A stretch of 64,000 nt of DNA from assembly GCA_026706075.1 (NCBI GenBank), contig JAPOZM010000043.1:1-64000 (forward strand). The letters are read 5' to 3'. Position 1 is the first letter of the stretch. Every line of letters begins with the position of its first letter. The translations under genes were made by a program, and so were the position numbers. Origin of the DNA: Gemmatimonadaceae bacterium (lineage in GTDB: Bacteria > Latescibacterota > UBA2968 > UBA8231). The notes beneath the pieces were generated by a model. The model was given only the letters and a program-made list of their open reading frames with translations. It did not search any database and was not told the origin of the DNA. Of the stretch, positions 17,801 through 27,119 are shown piece by piece.

Positions 17801-18264
17801 CCAACCACGACGTCGCCCGGAGGCTGTTGGACGAGGCCCGGCTCCTGGCCGAGGAGCTGGACCGGAGCTGGGAGCGGGAGCGCTGGAACCTGGCGGTGCG
17901 GCGAGCCCAGGAGATCGTGGAGCTATCGCTGAAGGGGCTGCTCAAGGCGATGTGCATGGAGTACCCGCGCCTGCATGACGTGGGCAGCGCCTTCGCCGAG
18001 GCGGCAGCCGCCAAGGGACCGGGCGTCGACGCCGAGACGATCGACAGGATCCGGCAGGTCTCGTCCTACCTGGCGCGAGACCGGGCCCCGGCGTTCTACC
18101 TCGAGGCGGAGTTCTCCCGAGAGCAGGCCCGGCAGGCACGACTCGACGCGCGGTTCGTCCTGGACTTCGCCGCCGGCATGGCGCCGTGCCTGCTGCCGCC
18201 GGACGCTCCGCCCCCGGGGCCCGCCGACCAGGATGGCGGAGAGGGGCCGCCCGAGACGCCCTGA
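17797..18264 (+). CDS. HEPN-domain protein
   Basis: A 155-residue helical protein starting at GTG 17797, overlapping the MNT stop. The core RRAQEIVELSLKGLLKAM followed by YPRLHDVGSAF (37-66) matches the HEPN pattern (A.E..lKalL...g..p..tHdl). I do not find the canonical RNase motif R-x(4-6)-H: the only His in the core is His60, with Arg58 two residues before it. So it may be a non-nuclease HEPN. The C-terminus is Pro-rich and probably disordered. It could be a toxin/antitoxin partner or a regulatory pair with the MNT protein. Last gene of the importer operon, convergent with the M28 gene. Confidence 0.72.
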   Translation: MTNHDVARRLLDEARLLAEELDRSWERERWNLAVRRAQEIVELSLKGLLKAMCMEYPRLHDVGSAFAEAAAAKGPGVDAETIDRIRQVSSYLARDRAPAFYLEAEFSREQARQARLDARFVLDFAAGMAPCLLPPDAPPPGPADQDGGEGPPETP

Positions 18265-18322
18265 TTTCGTCTCCCCGGCTGCAGAAGCGCAGTCAGGCTG
18301 GCGCCGACCGATCCCCGGCCCG

Positions 18323-19456
18323 TCAGGTCTCCCCGACCCCCGCGATGCGGGCCACCACCTCTCTCAGGGTCACGAAGGCGCTCTCCACGCAGTCCATGGG
18401 CACGTTGGCGGCGTCGTCGGCCGGCGAGTGGTTGGCTGCCAGGGTGTCGTACCCCCGGCTGTTGAAGTTGATACCCGTGATCCCCGGGTTCAGGTCCTTG
18501 AAGGGGGCGGCGTCGTTCATCCAGCAGGGGGACTCGTCGTAGATGGGCACCGTCTCCGAGCCCAGGTCCTCGTGGACGCGGCGAACCAGGGCCATCAGCT
18601 CCGGGTCGTGGGTCGAGGGCCAGAGGTTCGGCCCGTAGGTGAGGGAATCGAAGTTGATCACGCACTCGATCTCCCGGTGGGTCCCCTCCTCGATCCTCCG
18701 CTTCACGTAGTGCCGGGCGCCGACCAGGCCGTACTCCTCGCTCCCGGTGATGACGAAGGTGAGGGTCCTCCCGGGCCTTTCGCCCGCGAAGGCGTGGGCG
18801 AGCATCATGGCGACGATGGCGGAGGCCATGTTGTCGTTGGCCCCCTCCGAGCGGATCACCGAGTCGGCGTGGGCCATGACGATCACCTCGCCGGTCCCCG
18901 TCCCGGGGATGCGGGCCAGGACGTTGTAGGTCGGACGCTCCGGAGCGTAGACGACGCGGAGCCTCACCTGCACAACCGCTTCGTCCTGGACCAGGAGGTC
19001 GAGGAAGGGGACGTCCCGGATGCCGGCGACGAACCTGGGCGGACAGAGGATGTCGTCGCCGTATAGGTAGACGGGCACCACGCCCACGTCGCGGCCGACC
19101 TGGACATGCGCTTCGGGCCGCCCGGACTCGACGTTCTCGATCGGATAGAGGGTGGGCTCGCCGGAGGCGGCGCGGATGACGCCGTCGAAGCCGGCGTCGG
19201 TCGTGCCCGAGCAGTTCTCGGCGACTCCCAGGTGGAGGCGGTTCCCCTTGTGGCAGATCTCGGGACGGGGAAGGGCCGTCCAGAAATCCAGGTAACGGTC
19301 GAGCTTGACGTCGGCGATGGAGGTCCGCAGGTCCTCGTGGACGATGCGCACCACCTCCTCGAAGGCGGCCGTGCCCGACGGGTGCGGCCCGATCTCCTCG
19401 CACAGACGCTTCAGCATGTCCCCGGCGTACTTCAACCTGCTCTCGGGTGTGTCCAC
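18323..19456 (-). CDS. M28-family zinc peptidase without signal peptide
   Basis: 377 residues, GTG start at 19456 with GGAGG 8 nt upstream. The metal ligands are all present: His196 (MAHAD), Asp208 (GANDN), Glu240-241 (TGSEE), Asp270 (NFDS) and His343 (ANHSPAD). It shares [11 protein letters not shown] and NSRGYD with the Tat-exported M28 protein at 9830, so the two are paralogues, but this one starts directly with the mature-like part and should be cytoplasmic. It is the last gene of the minus-strand phosphodiesterase operon, 81 nt after the membrane-protein gene. Substrate unknown. Confidence 0.83.
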   Translation of the reverse strand: MDTPESRLKYAGDMLKRLCEEIGPHPSGTAAFEEVVRIVHEDLRTSIADVKLDRYLDFWTALPRPEICHKGNRLHLGVAENCSGTTDAGFDGVIRAASGEPTLYPIENVESGRPEAHVQVGRDVGVVPVYLYGDDILCPPRFVAGIRDVPFLDLLVQDEAVVQVRLRVVYAPERPTYNVLARIPGTGTGEVIVMAHADSVIRSEGANDNMASAIVAMMLAHAFAGERPGRTLTFVITGSEEYGLVGARHYVKRRIEEGTHREIECVINFDSLTYGPNLWPSTHDPELMALVRRVHEDLGSETVPIYDESPCWMNDAAPFKDLNPGITGINFNSRGYDTLAANHSPADDAANVPMDCVESAFVTLREVVARIAGVGET

Positions 19457-19537
19457 GCTGTTACCCTCCTTTCGGTTGCCGGCTCTTCGACGGCCGGTTG
19501 AGCTGCAGGTCTCGAGCTTCGCCGCCGGACTACCCGC

Positions 19538-20359
19538 TCACTGGCGGGGGTCCCGCAGCCGCGCCAGCAGCCGGTAGGCGACAAGAGCGGCGGCCAGCGA
19601 CAGCACCCCCGGCCAGATCAGCGGTTGCGCGCCGGAGCGGGGGTACTCTACCCAGATGCGGCGCAGCCCGGAGCCCTCTGGCAGCGGCTGACCCCGCGGG
19701 TGGACCAGCAGCCCCCAGAGGCTCGACTCCCGGGTGGCGGCGATGCTGCTCCGCACGGCGCCAGCAAAGAGCGGAAAGGCCTCAACCCCGGTGGGGCCGG
19801 CCAGGTGCAGGGTGTGGACCCCCGGCTCCAGCGGCCGCAGGCGCCAGACGATCCGGTGCACGGAGGGCTGCCGCACGACGGCGGTGATCTCTCCCCGGCC
19901 CGCCTCCCAGGCCAGCTGCGGCCACGCCGGGTCTCCCGCCTCGGCCTTCAGCTCCGCCGTCAGCAGGATGTCGGCGCCGGGCACGGCCGGCTCCAGGCCG
20001 AAGCGGTGCCAGGCCTGGACGAGCACGGGAGCCGCCAGCGCTGCGCAGAGCACCAGGGGCGGAAACAGGTCGCGCAGGTAGCGCACATTCGCCCGCAGGA
20101 GGCGGCCCTCGGCGCGCAGGACGAGGACGGGGTCGTGGCGGTAGAGCCAGATCTCGAGGAGAATGGCGCCCAGCTCCCGGCGGGACTCTCTCAGGGCGGA
20201 GCTGTCCGCGAAGCGGTGGAAGACAGCCGCCGTGACCGCCCCCAGGAGGAGGGCCACGGCGGCTGTCTCGGCGCTCGGCCCCAGGACGCCGGGCAGGGAG
20301 AGGCCGGCGTCGAAGAGGCGGTTGGCCAGACCGTTGAGGCCGGCGATCAGGGACTGCAC
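19538..20359 (-). CDS. Membrane protein of unknown function
   Basis: 273 residues from a GTG start at 20359. Hydrophobic helices lie at about 30-48 (TAAVALLLGAVTAAVFH), about 98-115 (FPPLVLCAALAAPVLVQAW) and near the C-terminus (PGVLSLAAALVAYRLLA). A charged cytoplasmic-type loop (RESRRELGAILLEIWLYRHDP) lies between helices 1 and 2. Residues 130-240 look like a periplasmic beta-rich domain. I do not recognise the family. It follows an RHH-like gene by 12 nt in the phosphodiesterase operon, which suggests an envelope role linked to those enzymes. Confidence 0.6.
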   Translation of the reverse strand: MQSLIAGLNGLANRLFDAGLSLPGVLGPSAETAAVALLLGAVTAAVFHRFADSSALRESRRELGAILLEIWLYRHDPVLVLRAEGRLLRANVRYLRDLFPPLVLCAALAAPVLVQAWHRFGLEPAVPGADILLTAELKAEAGDPAWPQLAWEAGRGEITAVVRQPSVHRIVWRLRPLEPGVHTLHLAGPTGVEAFPLFAGAVRSSIAATRESSLWGLLVHPRGQPLPEGSGLRRIWVEYPRSGAQPLIWPGVLSLAAALVAYRLLARLRDPRQ

Positions 20360-20371
20360 GGACCGCCGCCC

Positions 20372-20566
20372 TCACTCGATGTAGCCGAGGCCCCGCAGGC
20401 GCTCCCGCTGCATGTCGTCATCGGCGGCCTCGCCGGCCGAGATCTCCTTGTCGAGGCAGTGGCGGACGAACTCCTCCACGCTGGCGTAGCCGGCGCGCTC
20501 CACGTGTCTGCGGAGGCGCTCCATCAGCTCGCCGTCGATGGTCACCCTGTGCCTGAAGAGTCGCAT
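20372..20566 (-). CDS. Small ribbon-helix-helix-like protein
   Basis: 64 residues. The first 45 (FRHRVTIDGELMERLRRHVERAG, then SVEEFVRHCLDKEI) fit a ribbon-helix-helix/CopG-like fold: a short basic strand followed by two amphipathic helices. The tail after residue 50 ends in LRGLGYIE, a string also typical of the C-termini of alkaline-phosphatase-superfamily proteins. It is set 16 nt after the phosphodiesterase stop and 12 nt before the membrane-protein gene, so it is part of the operon. It may be a local DNA-binding regulator or a small partner protein. Confidence 0.6.
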   Translation of the reverse strand: MRLFRHRVTIDGELMERLRRHVERAGYASVEEFVRHCLDKEISAGEAADDDMQRERLRGLGYIE

Positions 20567-20582
20567 GGCCCCCCGGGTGCTC

Positions 20583-22592
20583 TCACTTCGGCCAGATCGA
20601 GCGGCCGGTCATCCTCTCCGGCCGGCCGACTCCATAGTAGTCTAGGATGCTCACGGGAAGGTCCCGCAGGTGGAACTCGGCGCCGGGGCGCAGGGGCAGG
20701 CTGCTCACCAGGACGCCCGGCACGGTGTGGGCGGCCATGCAGTGGTCGCCGCTCCAGGGGGAGAGGTTGTCGCTCAGGACGTCCGCCTCGAGGCGGCCCA
20801 GAGCCGCGGCCCCGGAGGCGCGGTACCCGCGCGCGTAGCCGATGAGCAGGTCGGGGGCGGGGCCCTCCGCGGCTTCCCCGTCGACCCGGTAGACCCGCTC
20901 GACGACCGGACGGCCGTCAGCGGGATCCCTGAGAGCCAGCAGCTTCTCCCCGATCTCTTCCAGCTTCGAGCCCCCCTTTCCGGCTTCCACCACCCCCCGC
21001 TCCTCCCGGCCCCGCAGATTCAGGTACAGGGCGTTCAGGCCCAGGCCGTACGCCACTGTCCGCTCCCAGGCGATGGAGTCGTCGAGGATGGATGCCTCCA
21101 CTGCGCCGATCCCTTCCCGCACCCCGAGGTAGCCCTCCCCCATCAGCCAGGTGTTGAGGTTGAAGGAGCGCTCGTAAGGGGCGAATCCGTGGTCCGACAG
21201 GACGACGATTTCGCCGCGCTCGCCGAAGGCGGCCATCGCCGCTCCCAGCAGTTCGTCCATCGCCTCGTAGCGACGGTCGATGGCCCGGCGGTGGGGCGCG
21301 AACTCGTCCCGGTACCCGGGGTGGGCGGGGTCCGCCGCCCGCCACAGCATGTGGCTCACCTGGTCGAGGCTGTGAACGTAGAAGAACAGGAGCCCCGAAT
21401 CGAGCCGGTCCAGTTCGCGGCGCAGGTGCTCGCGGCGCTCGTCCAGTGCCAGCCCGTCCTGGGCGAGAAACTCCCCGTAGTCGAGGACCTCCGCTTCCAG
21501 GGCCTTGGTGTCGGCAGGCATGCCCTGGGTGTAGTAGGGTCCCAGGGCGGCCTCCAGCCGCGGCGCCTCCCCATCCGGCACCGAGACCGGCATCGCGGGG
21601 TCTCCCGGGTCGAGGTTGACCGGGGTCATGTAGAGCCCCAGGTGCGGCTCGAGCGACTTCAGGTAGAAGCGCACGATTCCGGTCAGCCGGGCCAGGCTCA
21701 AAGGCTTGCGCCCGTAGTCGACGCGCAGCCACGGGCTCCACTCGCCCGGGCGCAGGACCGTGCGCCGGCCGCCGAGATCGATCTCCGCGGCGCCCTCCCC
21801 GCCCCCCGGTCCGCGGTCGACGAACAGCTCGAAGCGCCCCCGCTTCTCCCCCCCCTCCGAGTTCGGGCCGTGGATCTCCGGCGCCGCCCGCCCGTCGCGC
21901 AGCTCCAGGCCGACGATGCGGCCCCCGGCGATCTCCAGCTCGCCTCCCGGGGTCAGGACCTGTCCGGCCTCCTCCGTGTGGGCGGGCGCGGTGTAGGGCC
22001 CGTCGGTGTACCAGGTGAAGGTGCCGTACGTGCCGAGCATGTCCGGCGTCCCCATGCCGGCGAAGGCGCGGTAGCAGCCGCACCCGGCCAGCGGCCACGG
22101 GCCCGAGCGCGGCGCCTCCGGCGGGAAGTTGGCCGGCACCTTGAAGATCGTCACCGGTATGTCCCGCTCGATGAGGAAATCCCAGAAGGGACGGCCGCGG
22201 CGCAGCAGCTCCATCCGGCCTCCCCGACCCTTCCTCGAGGTGGACAGGTAGGGCTGCAGGGTGAGTGGATCGCGGCGGATGAAGTCGAGGATCCCGTGCC
22301 CGGCGGGCTCGAGGCCGGTGATGAAGGTCGACCAGGCCACCGGGCTCTGGGGAGGCATGGTGGTCGCCAGCGGTGCGAAGCCGCCGGAGGCGGCCAGGGC
22401 TTCGAAGTGGGGCATGCGGCCGGCGTCCAGCAGCCTCGTGAGGATCTCCGGGTCCATGCCGTCGATCCCGAGCACCAGCAGCGGCGGGGCGGCCTTCCGG
22501 GGGGCGCACCCGACGGAGGCCGCCAGGAGCCCCGCGGCCAGCAGGGCGGCGGCCCGGGCCGACGGGCTACGGCGCCGGATCCGGCCGTCCAT
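20583..22592 (-). CDS. Alkaline-phosphatase-superfamily phosphodiesterase, probable lipoprotein
   Basis: 669 residues. The start is ATG 22592, which overlaps the upstream gene by 26 nt and has GGAGAGG about 9 nt away. The N-terminus (hydrophobic run ending SVGC, Cys29) suggests lipid attachment, though the lipobox is imperfect. The catalytic architecture of type I phosphodiesterase/nucleotide pyrophosphatases is visible: Asp44 in LGIDGMDP, a Ser/Thr nucleophile region AWSTFITG (87-94), GHGILDFI, and later VLSDHGFAP with the metal-binding Asp-His. A final WSGDHCMAAHTVPGVL matches the same superfamily. Likely hydrolyses phosphoesters in the periplasm. Tandem paralogue of the preceding gene. Confidence 0.82.
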   Translation of the reverse strand: MDGRIRRRSPSARAAALLAAGLLAASVGCAPRKAAPPLLVLGIDGMDPEILTRLLDAGRMPHFEALAASGGFAPLATTMPPQSPVAWSTFITGLEPAGHGILDFIRRDPLTLQPYLSTSRKGRGGRMELLRRGRPFWDFLIERDIPVTIFKVPANFPPEAPRSGPWPLAGCGCYRAFAGMGTPDMLGTYGTFTWYTDGPYTAPAHTEEAGQVLTPGGELEIAGGRIVGLELRDGRAAPEIHGPNSEGGEKRGRFELFVDRGPGGGEGAAEIDLGGRRTVLRPGEWSPWLRVDYGRKPLSLARLTGIVRFYLKSLEPHLGLYMTPVNLDPGDPAMPVSVPDGEAPRLEAALGPYYTQGMPADTKALEAEVLDYGEFLAQDGLALDERREHLRRELDRLDSGLLFFYVHSLDQVSHMLWRAADPAHPGYRDEFAPHRRAIDRRYEAMDELLGAAMAAFGERGEIVVLSDHGFAPYERSFNLNTWLMGEGYLGVREGIGAVEASILDDSIAWERTVAYGLGLNALYLNLRGREERGVVEAGKGGSKLEEIGEKLLALRDPADGRPVVERVYRVDGEAAEGPAPDLLIGYARGYRASGAAALGRLEADVLSDNLSPWSGDHCMAAHTVPGVLVSSLPLRPGAEFHLRDLPVSILDYYGVGRPERMTGRSIWPK

Positions 22593-24681
22593 CGAAGAGA
22601 TCCTCTCCCTGCATGTAGGCAGGCGGCTCGACCCCGAAGAGGCGCAGGATCGACACCGGCACGTCGAGCAGGTGCGGGTCCTGCCTGTCGATGGGCCGGT
22701 TGCAGAACAGGACCCCCGGCACCTGGGCGGGATCGACGCAGTGGTCGCCGCTCCAGTGGCGGGTGTTGTCCTCGAAGACGCGGTCCCCGACCCGTCCCCT
22801 GGCACCGGTCCAGGAGGCCCGGTATCCGGCGTTGTAGCCGACGAGCAGGTCCGGCGCCTCCTTCCTGTAGGGGCCGCGGAAGTGGCTCTCCGCGTCCCAG
22901 ACCTTGCGGATCGCCGGCTGGCCGTCATGGTCGGCGAGACCCTCCAGGCCGGCGATCAGCTCCCGCTTCAGGTCCTCCGCCTCCGCCTCGGTCACGACGC
23001 CGCGGGCCTCGCGCCCGGCGCGGTTGAGGAAGATCCCTGCCAGGCCGAGGGCGAAGGCCCGGGTCCGGGACCAGTCGACGCCGGCGAGCCAGTCCCTGCC
23101 GGCCTCCCCCGCCCCTGCCGGATCGTCCTCGAGGGCCATGTAGCCGTTGTCGCGGAGCCAGGCATTGAGGTTCACCCCCCGCCGGAAGGGGCAGAAGCCG
23201 TGGTCGGAGATCACCAGGAGGGTGGTCTCTCCGTCGTCGGCGCGGTCCATGACACGGCCCACCAGGTCGTCCATCTCCCCGTACAGGTCCGGCAGGACAT
23301 CCTGGAAGTCGGCCACGCGGCGGCCCTCGTTGGCCGGGTGGCCGGGGTCCAGGGTGCGGTAGAACATGTGCTGCACGCGGTCGGGCCCGTCGAAGACGCA
23401 GACCAGGAGGCCCTGGCGGGTCCGGTCCAGGGCGTGGAAGAGCATCTTCTCGCGCTCCTCGTGGAGGGAGCGCGCCTGCTCCAGGAAGGCCTCCTCGTCG
23501 ATGACCCCGGCATCGAGGGCCTCCGTGTCCTCGGCCAGACCGAGGGTGCCGTACTTCCCCAGGCGGCGGCTCAGCCAGGCGGCGTAGGAAGCCGGGTGGG
23601 AGAGGGGCAGGCAGGGCCGGTCCGGATCGATCTGGATCGCCGTGAGGTAGAGCTTCAGCGGCTCGGCCGCGGCCAGCCGGAACCGGCAGATGCCGCGCAC
23701 CCGGACCCCGGGGGCCCCGTGGAAGGTCAGTTCCACCCAGGGGGACTGGACGCCCTCGCGCAGGTTGAGCCGCCGGCCGCCGGCGGTGAGCCGCAGGACA
23801 CCCGCCCCGGCGTCGCGCTGCAGCTCGATCGCAGCATGGAGGGGGGGATCGCCGTTGGCGCCGAAGCCAGCGGGAGGCCCCGGGATGTCGACGCGGCGGC
23901 TCTGCCCGGGGTGCAGGCTGACCTCGATCCAGCGGCCCACGCCCCGTGCGTCCGGGCCCTCATCCGGGGTCTCGGTCAGGCAGGTGAACTCGCCCTGGGT
24001 CCCGCGCAGGTCGGGGACGCACATGCCCGCGAGCAGGTGGCCGCCGAAGGGCTCGGGGGGGAAGGTGATCGGCACGCGCAGGATGGAGCTGAAGACGCCC
24101 TTGTCGCCGAGGAGCTTCCAGAAAGGCTGGCTGCCCTTGAGGTTGCGGATGCGCGGCCTGGACAGGGGCAGGCGCAGCCGTCCGAGCTTCAGGCTCCGGC
24201 GCGGCGGCAACACCCTGGCCGAGGAGAGCACGGGTCCGTAGGTCCGGGGATCGCGGGTGATGAAGTCGTAGATGTTGTGGCCGGAGGGATCGGTCCCGGT
24301 GGCGAAGGAGGACCAGGCCGCCGGGGTGATCGCCGGCAGGGTGGTCCCGAGGGGGCGGAACGTCCCCTGGGCCGCGAGTCTGCGCAGGTTGGGCAGGCGT
24401 CCCTCGTCCATCCAGCGGGCGCAGAGTCCGGGGTCGAGGCCGTCGAGACCGATGACGACGACGCGCCGGGCCCGCGATGCGGGGCGCCTCCTCCGGCGAA
24501 GCCAGGTCAGCCCCATCCGGAAGGGGAGGAACAGCAGGACCGCCGCGGCGAGAAGGATGACCAGCAGGGTCCAGAAGCCGCCGGCGATGGCGATGCCGGC
24601 GCCCGGCCCCACGTAGGCATGGACCGCGGCCGGCCCGGCGACGAGGGCGGCCAGAGCGGAGAGCTGCCGGACCGGTCTCAT
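22567..24681 (-). CDS. Membrane-anchored alkaline-phosphatase-superfamily phosphodiesterase
   Basis: 704 residues. A signal-like N-terminus plus a strong transmembrane helix at about 33-53 (WTLLVILLAAAVLLFLPF) is followed by an Arg cluster (62-66), then the catalytic domain. Motifs are VVVIGLDGLDP (metal Asp80), AAWSSFATG (nucleophile Ser124/125), GHNIYDFI, LVISDHGFCPF and HWSGDHC near the C-terminus. It shares the whole layout with the next gene, including PFW...FPPE and the tail 'VSILRLFGVEPP'. First gene of a five-gene minus-strand operon and divergent from the DUF4838 gene (83-nt gap). Substrate unknown; phospholipid-, nucleotide- or glycan-linked phosphodiesters are all possible. Confidence 0.82.
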   Translation of the reverse strand: MRPVRQLSALAALVAGPAAVHAYVGPGAGIAIAGGFWTLLVILLAAAVLLFLPFRMGLTWLRRRRRPASRARRVVVIGLDGLDPGLCARWMDEGRLPNLRRLAAQGTFRPLGTTLPAITPAAWSSFATGTDPSGHNIYDFITRDPRTYGPVLSSARVLPPRRSLKLGRLRLPLSRPRIRNLKGSQPFWKLLGDKGVFSSILRVPITFPPEPFGGHLLAGMCVPDLRGTQGEFTCLTETPDEGPDARGVGRWIEVSLHPGQSRRVDIPGPPAGFGANGDPPLHAAIELQRDAGAGVLRLTAGGRRLNLREGVQSPWVELTFHGAPGVRVRGICRFRLAAAEPLKLYLTAIQIDPDRPCLPLSHPASYAAWLSRRLGKYGTLGLAEDTEALDAGVIDEEAFLEQARSLHEEREKMLFHALDRTRQGLLVCVFDGPDRVQHMFYRTLDPGHPANEGRRVADFQDVLPDLYGEMDDLVGRVMDRADDGETTLLVISDHGFCPFRRGVNLNAWLRDNGYMALEDDPAGAGEAGRDWLAGVDWSRTRAFALGLAGIFLNRAGREARGVVTEAEAEDLKRELIAGLEGLADHDGQPAIRKVWDAESHFRGPYRKEAPDLLVGYNAGYRASWTGARGRVGDRVFEDNTRHWSGDHCVDPAQVPGVLFCNRPIDRQDPHLLDVPVSILRLFGVEPPAYMQGEDLFDGRPDPAP

Positions 24682-24764
24682 TGTCTCGCCAAAGATAGGG
24701 CCTGATCTTTGCCCGTGGCGGCCCGGGCGGGGAGGCGCGGGCGCCGGAAAGAGAGGAACCGACG

Positions 24765-27119
24765 ATGATTCCCGGTATCCTGGCCATCGCCATCGGGATC
24801 TTTTTTCAGGAGGCAGCGGCCATGGTCATCGTTCAGGACGGTCAGCCGCGGGCGGTCATCGTCACCGCCGCCGAGCCGAGCCCCTCGGCGGCGAGGGCCG
24901 CGGCGGAGCTGAAGCACTTCGTCGAGGCGATCTCCGGCGCCGGGCTGCCCGTGTACGCCGGCGCCGCAGCCGTGCCCGACGGCCTCCGGGACCACGCGCG
25001 CCTGCACGTGGGCCGCTCCGAGGCGGTGCGCCGCCTCGGCGTCGACCCGCCCGCCGGCCACGACCGGGACGCCACCGGCGAGGGCTTCGTCCTGCGCACG
25101 GCGGGCCCCCGCGACCTCGTGCTCGCCGGCAACGAGGACGCCCACTACCGCGGCACCGAGTACGCCGTGTACGAGCTGCTGGAGCGGCTCGGGTGCCGGT
25201 GGTACTTCCCGGGCGAGTTCGGCCAGGTCCTCCCGCGGCTGGAGACGATCACCGTACCCGACCTCGACGTCCGGCAGAGGCCCTCCTTCGTGGTGCGCAA
25301 CATCTGGATGTCGGGGTGGGCCGACGACTCGGGCGACCACCCCGACTGGCTCGTCCGCAACAAGGGCACCCTCGCCCGGCCCTTCGCCTTCGCCGGCGAC
25401 GGCTCCATCGGCCGCCTGGCGCCGCCGGAGATCTACGAGGACGTCCACCCCGAGATCTACGCCATGGGCCCGGACGGGCAGCGCCGGTCCCGGGGGCCGA
25501 AGGGCGAGCTCCACCTGACCATGCTCTGCGTCACCAATCCCCTCACCGTGGAGATCGCGGTACGGACGATCAAGGGGTACTTCCGCAGCCATCCCGAGGC
25601 CAACAGCTACGGATTCTCGGCCCCCGACTGGTCGCCGCGGTGCCACTGCGAGGTCTGCGTCGCCGGCGACCACGGCTTCTCCATCGACAGCGGCCTTCAG
25701 GAGTCGATCTCCGACGCCTACTTCAACTTCGTCAACAACGTCGCCCACGGGGTCAACGCCGAGTTCCCGGACCGCTACATCGTCATCCTCGCCTACGACA
25801 ACCGGGTGCGTCCCCCCGAAGGGCTGGACCGGCCCTGGAACCGCAACATCGTCGTCCAGCTCGCCCGCCTCGGCGTCAGCGCCCTGCGCCCCATCCCCGG
25901 CGGCGGCGACCTCTTCGCGCGGCGGCGCGAGCGCACGATCAGGGCCTGGGCCCGCATCGCCCCCAGGCTGGTGATCTACGACTACGACCCCCACGCCACC
26001 CTGAACCGCATGCCCTTCTGGAATGTCCACTCCATCCGCGCCAACCTGCCCTTCTACCACGAGCACAACGTCGTCGGCTTCACCACCGAGGGGCACAACA
26101 CCTTCCTGCGCACCGGCCTCAACTACTACGTGCGGGCCAGGCTGATGTGGGACGTGGACGCCGACGTGGACGCCCTCGTGGACGACTTTCACCGGCGCTT
26201 CTTCGGGCCCGCCGAGGCGCCCATGCGGGCCTTCTTCGACCAGGTCGAGGGCCTGCTGGCCGCCTCGCCCGAGCACGTGACCTGGACCTCGAAGCTGGGG
26301 GACTGGACGCGCATCTACCCTCCGGAGCGGACCCTGGCCCTGGGGGCGCTTCTCGACCGGGCCGAGAGCCTCGCCGACACCCCCCCGCTGCGCCGCCGCA
26401 TCGCCGCCTACCGGGCCCTGCACGAGTACATGACGACCCACAACGCCATGGTGACCCGCGTCCACGAGGGGCGCTACCGCGAGGCCCTGGCCGAGCTGGA
26501 GCGGCTGAGCCTCCCCGTGGAGGCCGCCGAGGCGATCCAGCCCGGCCTGCTGCCACCCGAGCCGCAGTGGGTGGTCGACTCCGACAGGGGCCTGAGCACC
26601 TGGCGCGTCTACATCGAGGCCCTGGTGCAGCGCGACGGCGGCGGCCTCGGCCGGCGCCTGGCCCTGGGACCCGCCACCGCGGGATTCCGCACCGACCGCC
26701 ACGACGAGGGCCTCTTCGAGCAGTGGCACCTCGACGAGGTGGCCGCGGACCTGGAATGGGACGAGATCCCCGTGACCACCGACTGGACCCAGGGCGGATA
26801 CCGCGACGCCGATGGCTACGCCTACCCGGGGCTCGGCTGGTACCGGTTCTCGGCGCCGGTCCCGCGGGCCGAGCCGGGCGCGGCGGCGCGGCTCTACGTG
26901 CCGCTGGTCTATGCCGACAGGATGTGGGTCTGGGCCAACGGGCAGCTCGTCCACTCCCCCACCGACGAGCTGCACCGCTACGGCACCGACATCGACGTCT
27001 CCCGCTGGCTCCGTCCAGGCGAGGTGAACACCTTCACCTTCCGCATGAGCGGCACCTGGGACCGGGCCCAGCGCCATGGACTCGGGGACCGCTGGCTCCT
27101 GTGGACGCCCGGGGGGTGA
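24765..27119 (+). CDS. DUF4838-domain glycosidase-like protein
   Basis: 784 residues; ribosome site GAGAGGAA 6 nt before the ATG. An N-terminal hydrophobic stretch (PGILAIAIGIFFQEAAA) may be a signal. Residues 30-150 resemble the alpha-glucuronidase/hexosaminidase accessory domain (AAAELKHFVEAISGAGLPV, then EGFVLRT..DLVLAGNED and TEYAVYELLERLGCRWYFPGE). The DUF4838 catalytic-like part follows (SFVVRNIWMSGW, SAPDWSPRCHCEVC, YDYDPHATL..MPFWN, GFTTEG). About 650-780 forms a jelly-roll domain like the sugar-binding domain of GH2 enzymes (YRFSAPVP...RMWVWANGQLV). DUF4838 is related to GH67/GH20-type hydrolases, but activities are mostly unproven. Probably a glycan hydrolase. Confidence 0.8.
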   Translation: MIPGILAIAIGIFFQEAAAMVIVQDGQPRAVIVTAAEPSPSAARAAAELKHFVEAISGAGLPVYAGAAAVPDGLRDHARLHVGRSEAVRRLGVDPPAGHDRDATGEGFVLRTAGPRDLVLAGNEDAHYRGTEYAVYELLERLGCRWYFPGEFGQVLPRLETITVPDLDVRQRPSFVVRNIWMSGWADDSGDHPDWLVRNKGTLARPFAFAGDGSIGRLAPPEIYEDVHPEIYAMGPDGQRRSRGPKGELHLTMLCVTNPLTVEIAVRTIKGYFRSHPEANSYGFSAPDWSPRCHCEVCVAGDHGFSIDSGLQESISDAYFNFVNNVAHGVNAEFPDRYIVILAYDNRVRPPEGLDRPWNRNIVVQLARLGVSALRPIPGGGDLFARRRERTIRAWARIAPRLVIYDYDPHATLNRMPFWNVHSIRANLPFYHEHNVVGFTTEGHNTFLRTGLNYYVRARLMWDVDADVDALVDDFHRRFFGPAEAPMRAFFDQVEGLLAASPEHVTWTSKLGDWTRIYPPERTLALGALLDRAESLADTPPLRRRIAAYRALHEYMTTHNAMVTRVHEGRYREALAELERLSLPVEAAEAIQPGLLPPEPQWVVDSDRGLSTWRVYIEALVQRDGGGLGRRLALGPATAGFRTDRHDEGLFEQWHLDEVAADLEWDEIPVTTDWTQGGYRDADGYAYPGLGWYRFSAPVPRAEPGAAARLYVPLVYADRMWVWANGQLVHSPTDELHRYGTDIDVSRWLRPGEVNTFTFRMSGTWDRAQRHGLGDRWLLWTPGG

